A stretch of DNA of 64,000 nt from Hahellaceae bacterium (GCA_024234505.1 JACKOD010000004.1:186001-250000), one strand, 5' to 3'; positions 51,709 to 60,963 are shown, counted from the stretch's first letter. Made by a program: numbers and translations. The notes: generated by a model from the sequence alone, not told the origin.

Positions 51709-52617
51709 ATGGATAAGGGAAGCACAGAAGCGATTTTGCTGGTTGATATTGGGGGCCTGCCTTGTATCAAGGTTGTACATCCACAGGGGAATGCGTTAAT
51801 TGCGCTCCAGGGGGCGCAGTTGCTGGAATATACGCCGGCGGGGCAGCAGCCGGTGATATGGCTAAGTGAGAAAGTGGCATTTGATCGCGGCAAGGCTTTG
51901 AGAGGAGGCGTGCCCATCTGCTGGCCCTGGTTTGGAGCGATTGAGAAAAATCCTTCACTTGTCAGAGCGTGTGTCGGTGAAAATAACGCGCCAGCACATG
52001 GCTGGGTACGTGACAGGCCCTGGCTGGTGGATAAGGTTTTAGTGACGGAAGAATGCGCTGAGTTGGTGCTGAATTATCCGTTTGCACAAAAAATGCACCC
52101 ATCCTGGTCGCACTCGGTAGATTTGCAAGTGCGCTTTCGCGTTGGTCAGCGTCTGGATATTGAGTTGAAAGTGGTGAATAACGGTTCGGAAAAATTTTCG
52201 TTTAGTCAGGCATTGCATACCTATTTTTCTGTCAGCCATATTGATCAGATCGAAATCGAAGGACTGGCGGATTTGGAATACACGGATGCGTTACAGGCGT
52301 GGGATCGTTTTGTGCAGCCTGGGAGTGTGAGGATCAGTGAAGAAACTGATCGGATTTACCATCAAACGCCCGAGTGTATCGAGATTGTCGATGCGGGCTG
52401 GCAGCGTCGTATCCGGCTTGAATCTCGTCGCTCAAAAACCTGTATTGTATGGAATCCCTGGGTTGCAAAAGCCCGGAGGCTATCGCAGTTTGCAGAGGAT
52501 GCCTGGCAACGGATGCTATGCATTGAAACAGCCAATGTGCTTGAAGATGCTGTTACTCTGCTGCCGGGCGAGTCCTGCTCGTTAGATTTATGCGTATCTT
52601 TGCAATCACTCGCTTGA
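51709..52617 (+). CDS. D-hexose-6-phosphate mutarotase (YeaD-like)
   Basis: A 302-residue beta-sandwich protein of the aldose 1-epimerase superfamily, hexose-6-phosphate branch. It shows WLSEKVAFDRGKALRGGVPICWPWFG, the histidine in APAHGWVRDRPW, a second histidine in ALHTYFSVSHID, and a C-terminal glutamate region (CIETANV). It interconverts anomers of glucose-6-phosphate and related sugars. GGAGGGG precedes ATG 51709. Its position beside algD could link hexose-phosphate supply to alginate, but it is divergently transcribed. Confidence 0.9.
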   Translation: MDKGSTEAILLVDIGGLPCIKVVHPQGNALIALQGAQLLEYTPAGQQPVIWLSEKVAFDRGKALRGGVPICWPWFGAIEKNPSLVRACVGENNAPAHGWVRDRPWLVDKVLVTEECAELVLNYPFAQKMHPSWSHSVDLQVRFRVGQRLDIELKVVNNGSEKFSFSQALHTYFSVSHIDQIEIEGLADLEYTDALQAWDRFVQPGSVRISEETDRIYHQTPECIEIVDAGWQRRIRLESRRSKTCIVWNPWVAKARRLSQFAEDAWQRMLCIETANVLEDAVTLLPGESCSLDLCVSLQSLA

Positions 52618-53079
52618 TTGATCGTTGGCTGTTTGCCAGCGATCAGCACGATGATGGTCGCTGTGTTTTGCGTCAACCCAGTGTGCTTCGCCGTTTTGCG
52701 TCAGTTCCTTTTTCCAGAACGGTGCCTGCACTTTGAGATAGTCCATGATGAACTCGCATGCGGCGAAGGCGGCTTGTCGATGGGCGCTGCTGACGCCCAC
52801 AAATACAATTTGATCGCCCAGCATCAGTTGTCCGATGCGATGAATAACATGAACCTTCTGAATGGGCCAACGCTCGTGAGCCTGTTCGATAATGTGTTGC
52901 AGCGATTTTTCAGTCATGCCCGGATAGTGTTCCAGGAATAGGCCGGAGAGGTTGTTTTTGTCGCCGAAGTCTCTAACCAGCCCGGTAAAGCAGCAAATCG
53001 CACCGGTTTGAGCGTTATCGGCTCTGAGCAGGTTGGTTTCGGTCTGAAGATCAAAATCTTCGTGTTGAATGCGTATCAT
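52606..53079 (-). CDS. moaE: Molybdopterin synthase catalytic subunit MoaE
   Basis: A 157-residue subunit that, with thiocarboxylated MoaD, inserts sulfur into precursor Z to make molybdopterin. Family stretches include CCFTGLVRDFGD, LEHYPGMTEKSLQ, HRIGQLMLGDQIVFVGVSSAHRQAAF and the lysine-containing PFWKKELTQNGEAHWVDA. It overlaps the convergent mutarotase gene by 12 bases. A short tail of polar residues follows the usual end. Confidence 0.96.
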   Translation of the reverse strand: MIRIQHEDFDLQTETNLLRADNAQTGAICCFTGLVRDFGDKNNLSGLFLEHYPGMTEKSLQHIIEQAHERWPIQKVHVIHRIGQLMLGDQIVFVGVSSAHRQAAFAACEFIMDYLKVQAPFWKKELTQNGEAHWVDAKHSDHHRADRWQTANDQSSE

Positions 53080-53081
53080 GT

Positions 53082-53330
53082 TCAGCCTCCCGTGACAGGA
53101 GGGAAGAACGCGATTTCATCATCTGCATTCACCTGTGTGTCCAGTGGAACCATTTCCTGATTGACTGCCATGAGCAATTGCCCGCTTTGCAGGGCAGATT
53201 GCCAGGGTTCCCCTCGGGCAATCAGTCGATTCAAAATGTCCCGGCCGGTTTGGAGGCTCTCTGTGTCTGAGAGTGTTACCTCGGCACACTGAAGTCTTTC
53301 TCTAAGACTGGCAAAAAATAGGATTTTCAC
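53082..53330 (-). CDS. moaD: Molybdopterin synthase sulfur carrier MoaD
   Basis: An 82-residue ubiquitin-like protein ending in the required Gly-Gly (FFPPVTGG), whose terminal glycine carries the thiocarboxylate. It lies two bases before moaE in the direction of transcription. Confidence 0.95.
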   Translation of the reverse strand: MKILFFASLRERLQCAEVTLSDTESLQTGRDILNRLIARGEPWQSALQSGQLLMAVNQEMVPLDTQVNADDEIAFFPPVTGG

Positions 53331-53424
53331 GCGGTTGCCTTTGTTAAGTCTAAGGATGTCGTTGTATGTCAGTTCAGTGGTTTGACTGACAGAACGGATC
53401 GCGATGCTTCATCCGCTTCTGTCA

Positions 53425-54654
53425 TCATGCATTAAAAAGTTCAGTAAACGGAATAAATTCCACAAAATCTCCTTCACCCGGTGCCGTATTTTCAGGAATG
53501 ATTGCGAGACCCTCTCCCCAGACTGCCGAACTCAACACGCCAGAGCTCTGGTTGGGATGTTTTGAAATGACGGCTTTGTTATCGCAATGGGTGATCCGGG
53601 CTCTCAGAAATTCTCTGCGGGTTCCGGGCTTCCGCAAAGAGAAGCCCAAAGGAAGTGAGTAGCTCTGAGGTGTGGTGCGAGTCGCGCCTTGCATCCTGAG
53701 TAAAAACGGACGAGCAAGAATACAGAAGGTGACAAACACGGCACCCGGATTTCCGGGCAAACCAAGAATAGGTGTGTTGTGTATTTTGCCAAACGCGAAG
53801 GGTTTGCCTGGCTTGATTGCCAGCTTCCACAGATTCAGTTCGCCCAGTTCGGTGATGGCTGTCTTGATATGATCTTCTTCGCCGACAGAAACGCCGCCAC
53901 TGGTAATGATAATGTCTGCTTGTTGTGCCGCATCCAGAAGTGCTTCACGCGTGGCCGCCAGCGTGTCTTTTATGATGCCGAGATCAACAATTTCACATCC
54001 CAGAGAATGCAGTAATCCGTGCAATTGGTAGCGGTTGGAGTTGAATATTTTTCCGGCAGCGAGTGGCTGGCCGGGTTCAGCCAACTCATCGCCAGACGAG
54101 ATGATGGCGACCTTGATAGGTGTGTATACCTCTACGCTGGCTATTCCGATTGACGCCAGCAAGCCGAGTTCCTGGGGGCGCAATGTCTTTCCTGCTTCGA
54201 TCACAACGTCGCCTTCGCGAATATCCTGGCCACGCGGACGAATATTTTGATGAACTTCGGTGTTGCGAGGCAGTGTGACTTTGTTTTCATGTGTTTCGCA
54301 GTCTTCCTGCATCGCGACTGCATTGGCGCCTAAGGGGATGGTCGCCCCCGTAAAAATACGCGCGGCTGTACCGGGAGTGAGTGATTCGGGCACGGCACCT
54401 GCCGGAATACGCTGCGAAAGGGGGAGTGTGCAGCTGGCGTCAGAAAGATCTTCCGTATTGAACGCGTAGCCGTCTACCGCACTGTTGTCGTAAGGAGGGA
54501 CGCTTACCCGGGCTGTGACAGAGGCTGCGAGAACTCGCCCCAATGCCTGAGTCAGTGATACGGATTGTTTGCGATGGGGTAAGGGAGCCTGCGCCAGCAG
54601 CTCGTTTAACATCATATCAACGGAGCGAAGTCCGGGCTGTTCGCAGCAACTCAT
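53425..54654 (-). CDS. moeA: Molybdopterin molybdenumtransferase MoeA
   Basis: A 409-residue enzyme that inserts molybdate into adenylylated molybdopterin. It shows PPYDNSAVDGYAFN near the N-terminus, the substrate-site VAIISSGDELAEPG and NSNRYQL, then TSGGVSVGEEDHIK of the MPT-binding domain, and a C-terminal beta domain. ATG 54654 overlaps the moaB stop as ATGA, so translation is coupled. A 94-base gap separates it from moaD. Confidence 0.95.
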   Translation of the reverse strand: MSCCEQPGLRSVDMMLNELLAQAPLPHRKQSVSLTQALGRVLAASVTARVSVPPYDNSAVDGYAFNTEDLSDASCTLPLSQRIPAGAVPESLTPGTAARIFTGATIPLGANAVAMQEDCETHENKVTLPRNTEVHQNIRPRGQDIREGDVVIEAGKTLRPQELGLLASIGIASVEVYTPIKVAIISSGDELAEPGQPLAAGKIFNSNRYQLHGLLHSLGCEIVDLGIIKDTLAATREALLDAAQQADIIITSGGVSVGEEDHIKTAITELGELNLWKLAIKPGKPFAFGKIHNTPILGLPGNPGAVFVTFCILARPFLLRMQGATRTTPQSYSLPLGFSLRKPGTRREFLRARITHCDNKAVISKHPNQSSGVLSSAVWGEGLAIIPENTAPGEGDFVEFIPFTELFNA

Positions 54655-55208
54655 GATCTTGGCCCGCAATAGGGTTTAACGACGCTGATGTCTTTATGCT
54701 GCTTGCCTACCAGCAGGCCAACAAAGTTGCAGGGGCGATGGCGGCTGTCCAGCTGTTCCTTGATGATGTTCCAGCCTGTGCGGCAGGCACTGGTTGAGCC
54801 GGGAAGACAAAAAAGTACGGTATGGTTGGCCAGTCCGGCAAAAGCGCGAGACTGGATCGTGGATGAGCCTATCTCGCCAAAAGAAACCTGCCGGAACAAT
54901 TCGCCAAAGCCTTTCACTTCTTTGTCAAACAGCGGGGACAAGGCTTCTGGTGTGCTGTCCCGATCGGTAAAGCCAGTGCCTCCGGTGACGATGACGGCCT
55001 GAACCTCCGGGTTGGCGATCCATTGTGAGACTACTGCGCGCATCAGATAGATGTCGTCTGGGATAAGATTCCGGTCAATAAGCTGATGTCCGGCTTCACT
55101 CAGACTGTCTACAAGAAATTGGCCAGAAGTGTCGTTTTCATAGGATCGTGTATCTGAAACCGTCAGTACGGCAACATTCAAGGGAACAAATTCTTTGGCT
55201 GCGCTCAT
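54651..55208 (-). CDS. moaB: Molybdenum cofactor biosynthesis protein MoaB
   Basis: A 185-residue MogA/MoaB-type protein that adenylylates molybdopterin before metal insertion. It contains VAVLTVSDTRSYENDTSG, AVIVTGGTGFTDRDSTPEAL and LFCLPGSTSACRTGW. I start at ATG 55208 (MSAAKEFVPLNVAVLTVSDTR); a frame to 55268 adds a leader outside the family. It is the first gene of the leftward operon moaB-moeA-moaD-moaE. Confidence 0.94.
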   Translation of the reverse strand: MSAAKEFVPLNVAVLTVSDTRSYENDTSGQFLVDSLSEAGHQLIDRNLIPDDIYLMRAVVSQWIANPEVQAVIVTGGTGFTDRDSTPEALSPLFDKEVKGFGELFRQVSFGEIGSSTIQSRAFAGLANHTVLFCLPGSTSACRTGWNIIKEQLDSRHRPCNFVGLLVGKQHKDISVVKPYCGPRS

Positions 55209-55291
55209 AGGTGTGTCTCTCGGTGCGTCTCTTAGTAAAACGGAATTTATCAGTTTGCCCTGGGGCATGTTGACGTTTGGACCTGTAGCCC

Positions 55292-55410
55292 GTTAACAGC
55301 TCCACCGTGTAGGCGGCCCGTCCTCGGGGCGCTTTTGGCTACCGTGGCGCGGCTATCGGGGCGAGGACGCCCCTCGCTACAGTGTGATAGAGGCAAACGC
55401 CAACGGCAAC
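55292..55410. repeat. Dispersed GC-rich palindromic repeat, copy C
   Basis: The longest copy, in the 488-base gap between the divergent moaB and rho genes. Arms CGTCCTCG (55319-55326) and CGAGGACG (55362-55369) are perfect. It shares GTTAAC at one edge and GGCAAACGCC at the other with copy B, and the whole 60-base core with copy A. The rest of the gap (55411-55696) holds no gene and only AT-rich DNA that should contain the rho promoter and leader. Confidence 0.75.
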
Positions 55411-55696
55411 TTAGTCATACTAACACTGCTGCAGGTGACCGCAAATTCACGCAGATCAATAAATTGCATCGGTATTCGGGTGAATTTTAGTGGCGAAAGC
55501 GTGATGCTATTTGGTGAAGAACTGTTCTTTTTGGGGAAAAAATAGCAAATCTCTGGATTATTCTTAATTTTCGCGCTAGTCTTGCCTTTGTAAGTCTATT
55601 ATGCGCTAACGTCGTTCCTCTCAGACTTCCACAAAATCATAAAACACCGAAATCACTTTCTTCAACTTTCCTCTTCATAGTTGTTATAGCCAAACC

Positions 55697-56959
55697 ATGA
55701 ATCTTACCGAGTTAAAGCAAAAATCTGTCCCCGAACTTCTGCAGATTGCAGAAGGCATGCAGCTGGAAAATATGGCGCGCTCGCGCAAACAGGATGTCAT
55801 CTTCTCCATTCTTAAAAAACACGCTAAAAGCGGTGAAGACATTTACGGTGATGGCGTACTGGAGATTTTACAGGATGGTTTTGGATTTCTCCGATCGGGC
55901 GATTGTTCCTATCTAGCCGGGCCGGACGATATTTACGTTTCTCCCAGCCAGATCCGGCGCTTTAATTTGCGAACCGGTGATTCGATTTCTGGCAAGATAC
56001 GTCCCCCAAAAGAAGGTGAACGTTATTTTGCATTGTTGAAAGTTGATAGCATTAACTTTGATAAACCCGAAAACGCCCGCAATAAAATTCTTTTCGAAAA
56101 CCTCACTCCTCTGTTTCCCAATGAGCGTCTCAAGCTTGAGGCCGGTAACGGCAGCACCGAAGATCTGTCTGCGCGGATTCTGGATCTGGTTGCGCCTATC
56201 GGGAAAGGTCAGCGTGGTTTGATTGTTTCGCCCCCTAAAGCGGGTAAGACGCTTCTCATGCAGAATATTGCGCAGTCGATTACGCGCAACAATCCTGAGT
56301 GTCACATGATCGTGTTGTTGATTGATGAACGACCAGAAGAAGTGACAGAAATGCAGCGCTCGGTACGTGGCGAAGTGATCGCAAGTACCTTTGATGAGCC
56401 GCCCGCACGCCATGTTCAGGTAGCTGAAATGGTGATTGAAAAGGCCAAACGGTTAGTTGAACACAAGAAAGATGTCGTGATTCTGCTCGACTCTATTACC
56501 CGTCTGGCGCGTGCGTACAACACCATAATTCCTTCCTCTGGAAAAGTGCTAACCGGCGGGGTGGATGCCCACGCACTGGAGCGTCCCAAGCGGTTCTTCG
56601 GCGCAGCCCGTAACGTTGAAGAAGGCGGGAGTCTTACGATCATCGCGACAGCACTGGTTGATACCGGTTCAAAGATGGACGAAGTGATTTATGAGGAATT
56701 CAAGGGAACCGGTAATATGGAAGTTCACCTTGATCGGAAAATTGCCGAAAAGCGGGTCTATCCGGCGATTAATATCCGTCGCTCAGGTACCCGTCGTGAA
56801 GATATGCTGATGTCGGAAGATGAGTTGCAGCGCGTGTGGATTCTTCGCAAGTTGCTGCATCAGATGGATGATGACACGGCAGCGGTAGAGTTCCTGCTTG
56901 ATAAACTGAAAGATACCAAAACCAATGACGAATTTTTCCAGTCAATGAAAAAGCGTTAA
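55697..56959 (+). CDS. rho: Transcription termination factor Rho
   Basis: A 420-residue hexameric RNA helicase. The N-terminal RNA-binding domain includes GDGVLEILQDGFGFLRS and DDIYVSPSQIRRFNLRTGD; the ATPase core holds the P-loop VSPPKAGKTLLMQ, the Walker B VILLDSITRLARAYN, the Q-loop/R-loop region and a normal C-terminus (EFFQSMKKR). Length is typical. A long leader (about 280 bases above) is consistent with the autoregulation known for rho in other bacteria. Confidence 0.98.
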   Translation: MNLTELKQKSVPELLQIAEGMQLENMARSRKQDVIFSILKKHAKSGEDIYGDGVLEILQDGFGFLRSGDCSYLAGPDDIYVSPSQIRRFNLRTGDSISGKIRPPKEGERYFALLKVDSINFDKPENARNKILFENLTPLFPNERLKLEAGNGSTEDLSARILDLVAPIGKGQRGLIVSPPKAGKTLLMQNIAQSITRNNPECHMIVLLIDERPEEVTEMQRSVRGEVIASTFDEPPARHVQVAEMVIEKAKRLVEHKKDVVILLDSITRLARAYNTIIPSSGKVLTGGVDAHALERPKRFFGAARNVEEGGSLTIIATALVDTGSKMDEVIYEEFKGTGNMEVHLDRKIAEKRVYPAINIRRSGTRREDMLMSEDELQRVWILRKLLHQMDDDTAAVEFLLDKLKDTKTNDEFFQSMKKR

Positions 56960-57005
56960 GACGGGTTTTAGGTGATACCCTGACATATGGGTAGAGGAAC
57001 AGATA

Positions 57006-57037
57006 ACGGGCCTTTGGGGGCCCGTTTTTCGTTTTTT
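57006..57037 (+). terminator. Rho-independent terminator after rho
   Basis: ACGGGCC (57006-57012) and GGCCCGT (57019-57025) form a stem with a six-base loop, followed by TTTTCGTTTTTT. This is a classic intrinsic terminator 47 bases after the rho stop. Confidence 0.85.
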
Positions 57038-57126
57038 ATGGCGGCGATGTCCACCGTTTAGGTCGTTATAAAGCGGGGGCCGCAAATTACCGGTGCTCGT
57101 TGGCTATTCAATGCTTAAAGGTTTCT

Positions 57127-58608
57127 GTGCCAGTTATGAAATATCGTGATCTGAGAGATTTTATTGCCCAGTTAGAGCGGGTTGGAGAGCTGAAACGGAT
57201 TACCACTGAGGTTGATCCCTATCTGGAAATGACGGAAATTTGCGATCGCACGTTGCGTAAAGGTGGCCCCGCGTTACTTTTCGAAAATCCTAAAGGTTAT
57301 AGCATGCCTGTTTTGGCCAACCTGTTTGGCACGCCTAAGCGTGTGGCCATGGGGATGGGGGAGTCAGATGTTTCTGCGTTGCGCGAAGTGGGTAAGTTAC
57401 TGGCCTTTCTCAAGGAGCCTGATCCACCCAAAGGGTTAAGGGATGCCTGGCAAAAGTTGCCCATCTTTAAACAGGTTATGAATATGGGGCCCAAACTGGT
57501 TCGCTCGGCGCCTTGTCAGGAGGTCGTTGTCGAAAAAGATGAGGTCGATCTGTATCAGATTCCGATTCAGACCTGCTGGCCCGGAGACGCCGGCCCGTTG
57601 GTGACCTGGCCCTTGGTCATTACGCGGGGGCCGGAAAAGGAGCGACAGAATCTGGGGATTTATCGTCAGCAACTGATTGGTCGTAATCGTTTGATTATGC
57701 GTTGGCTTTCCCATCGTGGCGGTGCGCTTGATTTCCGCGAATGGTGTCAGAAAAATCCGGGAACGCCGTTTCCTGTTGCCGTGGCTTTGGGTGCAGATCC
57801 TGCCACTATTCTTGGTGCCGTTACGCCGGTGCCTGACTCGCTGTCAGAATATGCTTTTGCCGGTTTGTTAAGAGGGTCAAAGACGGAATTGGCCGCCGCA
57901 CACTTAAGTGACCTGCAAGTGCCGGCCAGTGCAGAAATCATTCTGGAGGGCTTTATCTATCCTGGCGATACAGCGCCCGAAGGTCCTTTTGGTGATCATA
58001 CCGGCTATTACAACGAGGTGGATGAGTTTCCGGTGTTTACTGTGGAGCGCGTAACTCATCGAAAAAAACCTATTTACCACAGCACCTACACCGGTAGGCC
58101 GCCAGATGAGCCGGCCATTCTTGGGGTGGCGTTGAATGAAGTTTTTATTCCCATATTGCAGAAGCAGTTTCCGGAAATTGTTGACTTCTATTTGCCGCCG
58201 GAAGGTTGCTCCTATCGGTTGGCTGTGGTGACCATGAAAAAGCAATATCCCGGTCATGCCAAGCGGGTGATGATGGGGGTATGGTCGTTTCTGCGTCAGT
58301 TCATGTATACAAAGTTTGTGATTGTCACGGATGATGATGTGAACGCACGGGATTGGCAGGACGTTATTTGGGCGATTACCACGCGAATGGATCCGGCACG
58401 AGATACGGTGATGGTGGAAAATACACCGATTGACTATCTTGATTTTGCATCGCCTGTGTCGGGGTTAGGGTCGAAGATGGGATTGGATGCCACTCACAAA
58501 TGGCCCGGAGAAACGGTACGTGAGTGGGGGAAAACCATTGATATGAGCCAGGAAGTTAAACAGCGGGTAGACGAAATCTGGGCCCAGCTTGGTATTGATG
58601 CCGGGTGA
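57127..58608 (+). CDS. ubiD: 3-octaprenyl-4-hydroxybenzoate decarboxylase UbiD
   Basis: A 493-residue decarboxylase of ubiquinone synthesis that uses prenylated FMN made by UbiX. Family stretches include GGPALLFENPKGY, EKDEVDLYQIPIQTCWPGDAGPL, the catalytic glutamate region (ILEGFIYPGDTAPEGPFGDHTGYY) and DVNARDWQDVIWAITTRMDP. I choose GTG 57127 (MPVMKYRDLRDF), because AAGG lies five bases upstream and the N-terminus then matches the MDAMKYNDLRDF start of the Escherichia coli enzyme. Confidence 0.95.
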   Translation: MPVMKYRDLRDFIAQLERVGELKRITTEVDPYLEMTEICDRTLRKGGPALLFENPKGYSMPVLANLFGTPKRVAMGMGESDVSALREVGKLLAFLKEPDPPKGLRDAWQKLPIFKQVMNMGPKLVRSAPCQEVVVEKDEVDLYQIPIQTCWPGDAGPLVTWPLVITRGPEKERQNLGIYRQQLIGRNRLIMRWLSHRGGALDFREWCQKNPGTPFPVAVALGADPATILGAVTPVPDSLSEYAFAGLLRGSKTELAAAHLSDLQVPASAEIILEGFIYPGDTAPEGPFGDHTGYYNEVDEFPVFTVERVTHRKKPIYHSTYTGRPPDEPAILGVALNEVFIPILQKQFPEIVDFYLPPEGCSYRLAVVTMKKQYPGHAKRVMMGVWSFLRQFMYTKFVIVTDDDVNARDWQDVIWAITTRMDPARDTVMVENTPIDYLDFASPVSGLGSKMGLDATHKWPGETVREWGKTIDMSQEVKQRVDEIWAQLGIDAG

Positions 58609-58688
58609 TAGGGTATAATACCTTAGCTTTTTAGTAGGAATAGTTGGGAATCTGGTAAGAATTATAGGGGATTCTGGCGTCATCTTTT

Positions 58689-59702
58689 ATGAATATACGT
58701 TTGTTGCCTCGACAGCTCTCTTTTGACTGTGAGATCAGTGAGAACCTTTATGAAGGCGCGTCACGCGCAGGTATTCGAATCCCCATCAGTTGCAAGAATG
58801 GTGTTTGTGAATATTGCGAAGGCGTGCTTCGTTCCGGTCGTTGTAAAGATCGTTACACGGGGCAGGAATACGCCCAGCCAGGGCAGAAAATTCTGCTCTG
58901 TAATGTCATGCCGTTGACTGACTGTGAGGTAGAAATGGCAAATGTACTCGACAAAGGCGAGTGGCCTTTGCAATCCGTAGTTTGCCAGATTGTTTCAGTG
59001 TCTGCGCTTAATCAGGATGTGTTTCGCGTTCAGTTGCGTTTACCCGCCGGAAAGAAAATAGGGTTTACTGCAGGACAGTACCTTTCGATTGATTTACCCG
59101 GACGAGAACCGGCTTTTTTTTCGATTGCCAGTTCACCCGAAGCACTCTTAGCTGCAGGGAGAGAGCGATTAATTGAGTTGCATATTCAGGCTGCCCCGGA
59201 GTGGGAATCTGCCTGGGGGGTGATCTCTGCACTGCGGGAAAATCCTTCGGTAAAAATATCGTTGCCCATGGGAAAGTCGGGCATCATGGCGCCTTTGAGC
59301 TCGCCGCTGATCCTGATTGCAGCGGGTACAGGGTTTGCCCAGATGAAAGGTATTGTCGAGCATTTGATTCATCACCAGCACGCGCACCCGGTTCATTTGT
59401 ATTGGGGGGTGCGTAAGGCATCGGATTTGTACTGGCGTGATTTGGCTTTGGCCTGGCAGCAGCAGTATCACTGGTTTAATTATGCAGAAGTCATTGGTGA
59501 TGTTGATGATAATGCGTGGCCGGGACATCACGAGCAGCTCTTTCGCCGTGTACTGCAGGATGCTCATGACTTGAAGGGCTGTCAGGTGATTGCCAGCGGA
59601 TCACCGGCCATGGTCTATGCCACGCTGGATGCGCTGGTGGCCGAAGGTTTGGCTCCTGCGGGTTTTCATTCAGACGTATTGGAATATGCACCGCGCGCCT
59701 GA
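58689..59702 (+). CDS. 2Fe-2S ferredoxin / FAD-NAD(P)H oxidoreductase fusion
   Basis: A 337-residue protein. The N-terminal plant-type ferredoxin domain has the cluster motif CKNGVCEYC with a fourth cysteine near residue 75 (LLCNVMP). The FAD domain follows (QYLSIDLPGREPAFFSIASSP), then an NAD(P)H domain (LILIAAGTGFAQMKGIVEHL). It resembles CDP-6-deoxy-glucoseen reductase-like and Fre-type reductases. Escherichia coli has fre next to ubiD, so flavin or electron supply to the ubiquinone pathway is a reasonable inference. The start has no clear ribosome site. Confidence 0.85.
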   Translation: MNIRLLPRQLSFDCEISENLYEGASRAGIRIPISCKNGVCEYCEGVLRSGRCKDRYTGQEYAQPGQKILLCNVMPLTDCEVEMANVLDKGEWPLQSVVCQIVSVSALNQDVFRVQLRLPAGKKIGFTAGQYLSIDLPGREPAFFSIASSPEALLAAGRERLIELHIQAAPEWESAWGVISALRENPSVKISLPMGKSGIMAPLSSPLILIAAGTGFAQMKGIVEHLIHHQHAHPVHLYWGVRKASDLYWRDLALAWQQQYHWFNYAEVIGDVDDNAWPGHHEQLFRRVLQDAHDLKGCQVIASGSPAMVYATLDALVAEGLAPAGFHSDVLEYAPRA

Positions 59703-59717
59703 GAAGGGCACGCGGTG
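59689..59717. terminator. Convergent hairpin over the reductase stop codon
   Basis: CACCGCGCGCC (59689-59699) pairs with GGCACGCGGTG (59707-59717), apart from one mismatch. The reductase stop codon lies in the loop. It separates the reductase from the convergent hemY, and T-runs are weak on both sides. Confidence 0.45.
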
Positions 59718-59724
59718 AAGAGAC

Positions 59725-60963
59725 TTATTTGCTGGTTGGCATGGGCAGGTCGGGCAGGCTCGCATCTTTGAGCAGCCCTTGCAGTAAGTAGTCGACGCTA
59801 TTCTGGTGTTCGCCCAAATGCGCGCTGAGACGACAAAGTTCTGCCAGCGTTTCGCGGTTTTGTTTGAGGCGAAGACTGGTTTCAAAATATTCTTTTGCCT
59901 TGCCCCAAAGTTCATTGCGCAGGCTGAGTCGGCCCAGGGCGAGCAATAAGGTCGCATTGTTGGGTCGCTCTTTAAGCCAGTTTTCGGCGCTGATCAGCTG
60001 TTCTTCTTTGTGTTCGCTATCAATTCGTCCATACAGATCAATCAGCATGTCGCTCCAGTGATGGCGCACCACTTTCCTGATGAGCGTTTCTGCCTGATCT
60101 GCTGCACCGAGCGCGGCCAGATGGCTGGCATAGGCATGAATAACGGTTTCATCCTTACGCATGGTAGAGGGTAGTCGATCCCAAAGACGATTGAGCAATT
60201 CGATGTTGCGGCTGCTACCGTGCTGACGACGTATTTCGTCTGCGGCATGGGTCAGAAGATTGAGCCAGGTTTGACGCTCCAGTGCATCAAGCTCTGCCGT
60301 TTCAATAATCCCTGCACGACGGAGATCCGGGATTAATAAGCCAAGTTGTTGCCAGTCTTCGAGTTTCAGATAGACATTCTTCAAAAGTTTAAGAATAAAG
60401 GGGTGATCCGGCAGTTGCTTTCGAAGTCTCAGTAAGGTGGCAAGGCCTTGTTCGTAGTCGTTATTTGCCAGGCTCAGTTGTGCTTGTGTCAGGCCCACGG
60501 CAACATCAGCACCGGGTGTGCTGTCGTAGGCTTTACGCAACAGGGTTTCGCTTTCTTTCTGCAAGCCGAGTTCATGGGCGGCCTGTGCGGCGGCCAGATA
60601 ATTTATCAAGGGGGTATCGGCGTCGGGCGCAGCGGCGCTGAGTTGTTTCTGGGCGCGCTGCCAGTTACCTTCCGCATACGCGAGCAAGCCGAGTGTTGTA
60701 CGGCGACGAGCGCGCAGTTTTCTGCGCTGGCTATGCCAGTCACCCAGGCGATAGCTGCTCTGGCTGACGAGGTTAAAGCTTTTCAGTATGACCAGAACCG
60801 CACCATTCAGCAGAAAGAACAAGGCAATGGCAACCCATAAACTGGTTTCGAGGATATAGTTCCCCCATGCCAGACGCAGATAGCCGGAGTCTTGCCCCAG
60901 AAACAGGCTAAGCCCTGCTGCCGCAGTGAGTGCTAACAATATCAGGATCAATGTATTTCTCAT
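59725..60963 (-). CDS. hemY: HemY heme-operon membrane protein (TPR)
   Basis: A 412-residue HemY_N family protein. Two N-terminal membrane segments (LILILLALTAAAGLSLFLG and LWVAIALFFLLNGAVLVIL) precede tetratricopeptide-like helices to the C-terminus. It belongs to the proteobacterial hemCDXY operon; its role is unsettled, though a link to heme synthesis is assumed from its position. It is not the protoporphyrinogen oxidase of the same name. ATG 60963 overlaps the hemX stop as ATGA. Confidence 0.93.
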   Translation of the reverse strand: MRNTLILILLALTAAAGLSLFLGQDSGYLRLAWGNYILETSLWVAIALFFLLNGAVLVILKSFNLVSQSSYRLGDWHSQRRKLRARRRTTLGLLAYAEGNWQRAQKQLSAAAPDADTPLINYLAAAQAAHELGLQKESETLLRKAYDSTPGADVAVGLTQAQLSLANNDYEQGLATLLRLRKQLPDHPFILKLLKNVYLKLEDWQQLGLLIPDLRRAGIIETAELDALERQTWLNLLTHAADEIRRQHGSSRNIELLNRLWDRLPSTMRKDETVIHAYASHLAALGAADQAETLIRKVVRHHWSDMLIDLYGRIDSEHKEEQLISAENWLKERPNNATLLLALGRLSLRNELWGKAKEYFETSLRLKQNRETLAELCRLSAHLGEHQNSVDYLLQGLLKDASLPDLPMPTSK

